Shown here: piece after piece, positions 62,105 through 64,000 of the stretch
How the letters are laid out: the number at the start of each line of letters is the position of its first letter
How positions within the stretch are numbered: the first letter of the stretch is position 1
Assembly (NCBI RefSeq): GCF_965225875.1
Contig: NZ_CBDDBS010000003.1
Coordinates: 2,418,001 to 2,482,000, forward strand
Length of the DNA stretch: 64,000 bases
Direction: 5' to 3'
Source: Haliscomenobacter sp965225875
Lineage (GTDB): Bacteria > Bacteroidota > Bacteroidia > Chitinophagales > Saprospiraceae
Translations under genes and position numbers: made by a program
The notes under the pieces: generated by a model
Seen by the model: the letters and a program-made list of their open reading frames with translations, nothing else
The model's database searches: none
Told to the model about the DNA's origin: nothing

Positions 62105-63403
62105 ATGTCCAACACCACTTCCCTCACCCGCGCCCTCACCCCCCTCCACCTCTGGGCCATTGCCGTCGGCTTAGTCATTTCCGGCGAATACTTCGGCTGG
62201 AACTATGGCTGGGAGGCCGCAGGCACCGTCGGTTTTCTCATTGCCACCTTGATTGTAACGATCATGTACCTGGCCTTCATTTTCAGTTTTACGGAATTGA
62301 CCACTTCCATTCCGCATTCAGGCGGGCCCTATGAGTATGCCCGAAGGGCCTTGGGGCCAATTGGGGGATTGGTAGCAGGTTTTGCGACGCTAGTGGAGTT
62401 TCTATTCGCCACGCCCGCCATTGCCTACGCTTTGGGTAGTTATTTGCATTTTTTGTACCCTGGCTTCAATGTGTTGTACACTGCGATCGGCTGTTATTTC
62501 ATTTTTTCCCTGATCAATTTTTGGGGCATCAAGGAATCGGCCATGTTTACCCTGGGAGTTACCTTATTGGCCGTAGCCGAACTGTTGTTGTTTATGGGTA
62601 TTGTAGCGCCTCATTTTCGGATGGAAAACTTCATGCAGGACAGCATGCCGCACGGGTATTTGGGCGTATTTGCGGCTTTGCCATTCGCCATTTGGTTTTA
62701 TTTGGCCATTGAGGGGGTTGCGATGGTCGCTGAGGAGAGTAAAGACCCCAAGCGCACCATTCCCGTCGGTTACATCTCGGGCATCGCTACGCTGGCTTTA
62801 TTGGCCATCGGAGTCATGTTGTTGACGGGGGGCATTACCGATTGGCACCGCTTATCCACCATCGATTACCCCTTGCCTGAGGCCATTGGTATTGTGATGG
62901 GTAAGGACAGTGGTTTGACCAAATTGTTTGCGGGTATCGGTTTGTTTGGCCTGGTAGCTTCCTTTCACAGCATCATTTTAGGCTATTCCAGGCAGTTGTT
63001 CGCCCTGGCTCGTGGCGGTTACTTGCCGCGTGGTTTGGCTGGAATCCATCCGCGTTTTCATACGCCGCACGTAGCCTTGCTGGTGGGAGGAATTATTGGC
63101 ATCATTGCAGTATGTTCGGGGACTACCCAACAATTGATTATCCTTTCCGCTTTGGGAGCAGTAGTGATGTACGTGATGAGTATGGTGAGTTTGTTTGTAT
63201 TGCGGCGGAAAGAGCCCGATTTGGAGCGGCCTTTTAAAGCCCCCTTCTACCCTATTTTGCCTGCTATAGCTTTGATTTTGTCCTTGCTTTGTCTGATCGC
63301 TATTGTGGTGTATAATTTTTGGCTGAGCGTATTGTTCTTTGCGCTTTTGGGGCTGCTCTTGTTATTGTTTGTCGGAACAGGATTGCATAAAAAATTAATG
63401 TAA
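62105..63403 (+). CDS. APC-family amino acid/ethanolamine permease
   Basis: A 432-residue, 12-helix inner-membrane transporter. The N-terminus (LTPLHLWAIAVGLVISGEYF then GWNYGWEAAGTVGFLIATLI) and the internal SFTELTTSIPHSGGPYEYAR, ATLVEFLFATPAIAYALGSY, GVAMVAEESKDPKRTIPVG and FHSIILGYSRQLFALARGGY match ethanolamine permeases of the APC superfamily. Positioning of ISGEYFGW is typical of that subfamily. No ethanolamine ammonia-lyase gene is visible in the window, so the substrate is tentative. It is followed by a 37-bp-arm hairpin. Confidence 0.82.
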   Translation: MSNTTSLTRALTPLHLWAIAVGLVISGEYFGWNYGWEAAGTVGFLIATLIVTIMYLAFIFSFTELTTSIPHSGGPYEYARRALGPIGGLVAGFATLVEFLFATPAIAYALGSYLHFLYPGFNVLYTAIGCYFIFSLINFWGIKESAMFTLGVTLLAVAELLLFMGIVAPHFRMENFMQDSMPHGYLGVFAALPFAIWFYLAIEGVAMVAEESKDPKRTIPVGYISGIATLALLAIGVMLLTGGITDWHRLSTIDYPLPEAIGIVMGKDSGLTKLFAGIGLFGLVASFHSIILGYSRQLFALARGGYLPRGLAGIHPRFHTPHVALLVGGIIGIIAVCSGTTQQLIILSALGAVVMYVMSMVSLFVLRRKEPDLERPFKAPFYPILPAIALILSLLCLIAIVVYNFWLSVLFFALLGLLLLLFVGTGLHKKLM

Positions 63404-63446
63404 AAAATAAACAGCCCACCTTTGGTGACCTGTTTATTAAAAGTAC

Positions 63447-63556
63447 AGCCACAAATGACACAAATTTTCACAAATTATGGCACGAACTTCGTTCGTGAAA
63501 ATAACACAAACGCAAGTTTGTGCCATAATTTGTGAAAATTTGTGTCATTTGTGGCT
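63447..63556. repeat. Long intergenic hairpin with perfect 37-bp arms
   Basis: Arms 63447-63483 and 63520-63556 are exact reverse complements. The loop contains a smaller palindrome, ACGAACTTCGTTCGT. It lies 3' of the permease gene. Confidence 0.85.
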
Positions 63557-63609
63557 AAAAATAGTTTCTGCTAAACGCCGAAGGCATGGTGCTAAAGATT
63601 GATTCTGGT

Positions 63610-63684
63610 GTAGGGATTTCGGATTTCGGTATCTCCAAGCCTGAAGTGTACCGAAATTCAAAATCCCCATTCCGAAATCCCTAC
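63610..63684. repeat. Nested palindrome with 14-bp perfect outer arms
   Basis: GTAGGGATTTCGGA (63610-63623) is inverted at 63671-63684, and an inner TTTCGGTA/TACCGAAA pair lies at 63624-63656. It sits between the convergent permease and TPR-like genes. Confidence 0.75.
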
Positions 63685-64000
63685 AAGGTTCCTTTTTTCA
63701 TTTTATCCAGGGTATCCTGAAACATTTCTTTTTCTTCTGGGCTCGCTTTTTCCATAGCTTCCGTTTCAAATTTGATCGCTTCGGCTTTTCTGCCCAATTT
63801 ATACAACAAGTTAGCGTAAGTATCCAAAAAATTGACATCCCGATCCAATTCCAGGGAACGCGCCGACCATGCGAGCGCCTTGGTCAAGTCTGCTTTATCG
63901 GTCATGGATTCAAGGTATTTCATCGCCAACTCATTCAATTCAAGCGCAGTGTTTCTGCTTACTGTGTTTTTCATTTTTTCGCGCATCAGCACAAACTGAG
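63681..64000 (-). CDS. C-terminal part of a TPR-like protein (start beyond window)
   Basis: The frame is open to the window edge, so the N-terminus is missing. The GTG at 63992 need not be the start. The visible 106 residues form helical repeats (ALELNELAMKYLESMTDK, ALAWSARSLELDRDVNFLDT, YANLLYKLGRKAEAIKFETE). The pattern resembles the C-terminal TPR region of exported thioredoxin-like or TPR proteins of Bacteroidota; the upstream domain cannot be judged from here. Confidence 0.65.
   Translation of the reverse strand, partial: QFVLMREKMKNTVSRNTALELNELAMKYLESMTDKADLTKALAWSARSLELDRDVNFLDTYANLLYKLGRKAEAIKFETEAMEKASPEEKEMFQDTLDKMKKGTL

Overview
The window looks like a chromosomal segment of a Bacteroidota member, most likely of the Saprospiria (Haliscomenobacter-like). 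The evidence is a SusC/SusD/SusE polysaccharide-utilisation locus, a fused SecDF, a PorE-like OmpA lipoprotein, MutS2, Bacteroidota-type promoter boxes (TAnnTTTG) and weak ribosome binding sites. The genus is inference. No rRNA, tRNA or CRISPR array was seen.

Layout. 1-4.9 kb is core: a TPR protein (cut by the window edge), an envelope coiled-coil protein with nicotinamidase, and the c-di-AMP cyclase CdaA. 4.9-10.4 kb is an AT-rich accessory patch: an IS630 element nested inside a hairpin repeat, a DUF433 antitoxin-like gene with a decayed neighbour, a three-gene minus-strand operon (proteasome-like Ntn hydrolase plus two P-loop GTPases) and a small pseudogene with two in-frame stops. 10.4-23.1 kb is a galactan utilisation locus: SusC, SusD, SusE-like, GH53 endo-galactanase, an unusual GH2-GH53 fusion, a cyclase-family lipoprotein and a TIM-barrel isomerase. 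23.2-46 kb is mostly housekeeping: photolyase, Spo0M-like, RF2 with its programmed frameshift, FKBP, DHH phosphoesterase, Ndk, MutS2, a hydroxyacid dehydrogenase, NhaD with a tiny upstream membrane peptide, a two-component system, a Kbp-like BON/LysM protein, SecDF and a PorE-like protein. 46-61.4 kb is a second AT-rich island. 62.1-64 kb holds an ethanolamine-permease-like transporter and the end of a TPR-like gene.

The second island is the most interesting part. Two convergent transcription units met nearly tail to tail before an IS5-like element inserted at their junction. The plus-strand unit encodes an EAD11-like/iSTAND-like protein, a MoxR-type AAA+ ATPase and a membrane protein combining a degenerate vWA-like region with a C-terminal sulfatase-modifying-factor (FGE) fold. 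The minus-strand unit encodes an FHA protein, two membrane Ser/Thr kinases, a membrane PP2C phosphatase, an FHA-TM-trypsin protein, an outer-membrane-type barrel with thrombospondin type-3 repeats, and a membrane coiled-coil protein. Together they read as a trans-envelope phospho-threonine signalling and proteolysis apparatus joined to a MoxR/EAD conflict-type module. This whole-system reading is inference.

Intergenic spaces are rich in long, nearly perfect hairpins (arms of 12-45 bp) and several repeat families. One terminal-inverted-repeat element occurs beside both AT-rich islands. Heptad repeats spaced at 11 bp suggest binding sites for the OmpR-type regulator encoded here.
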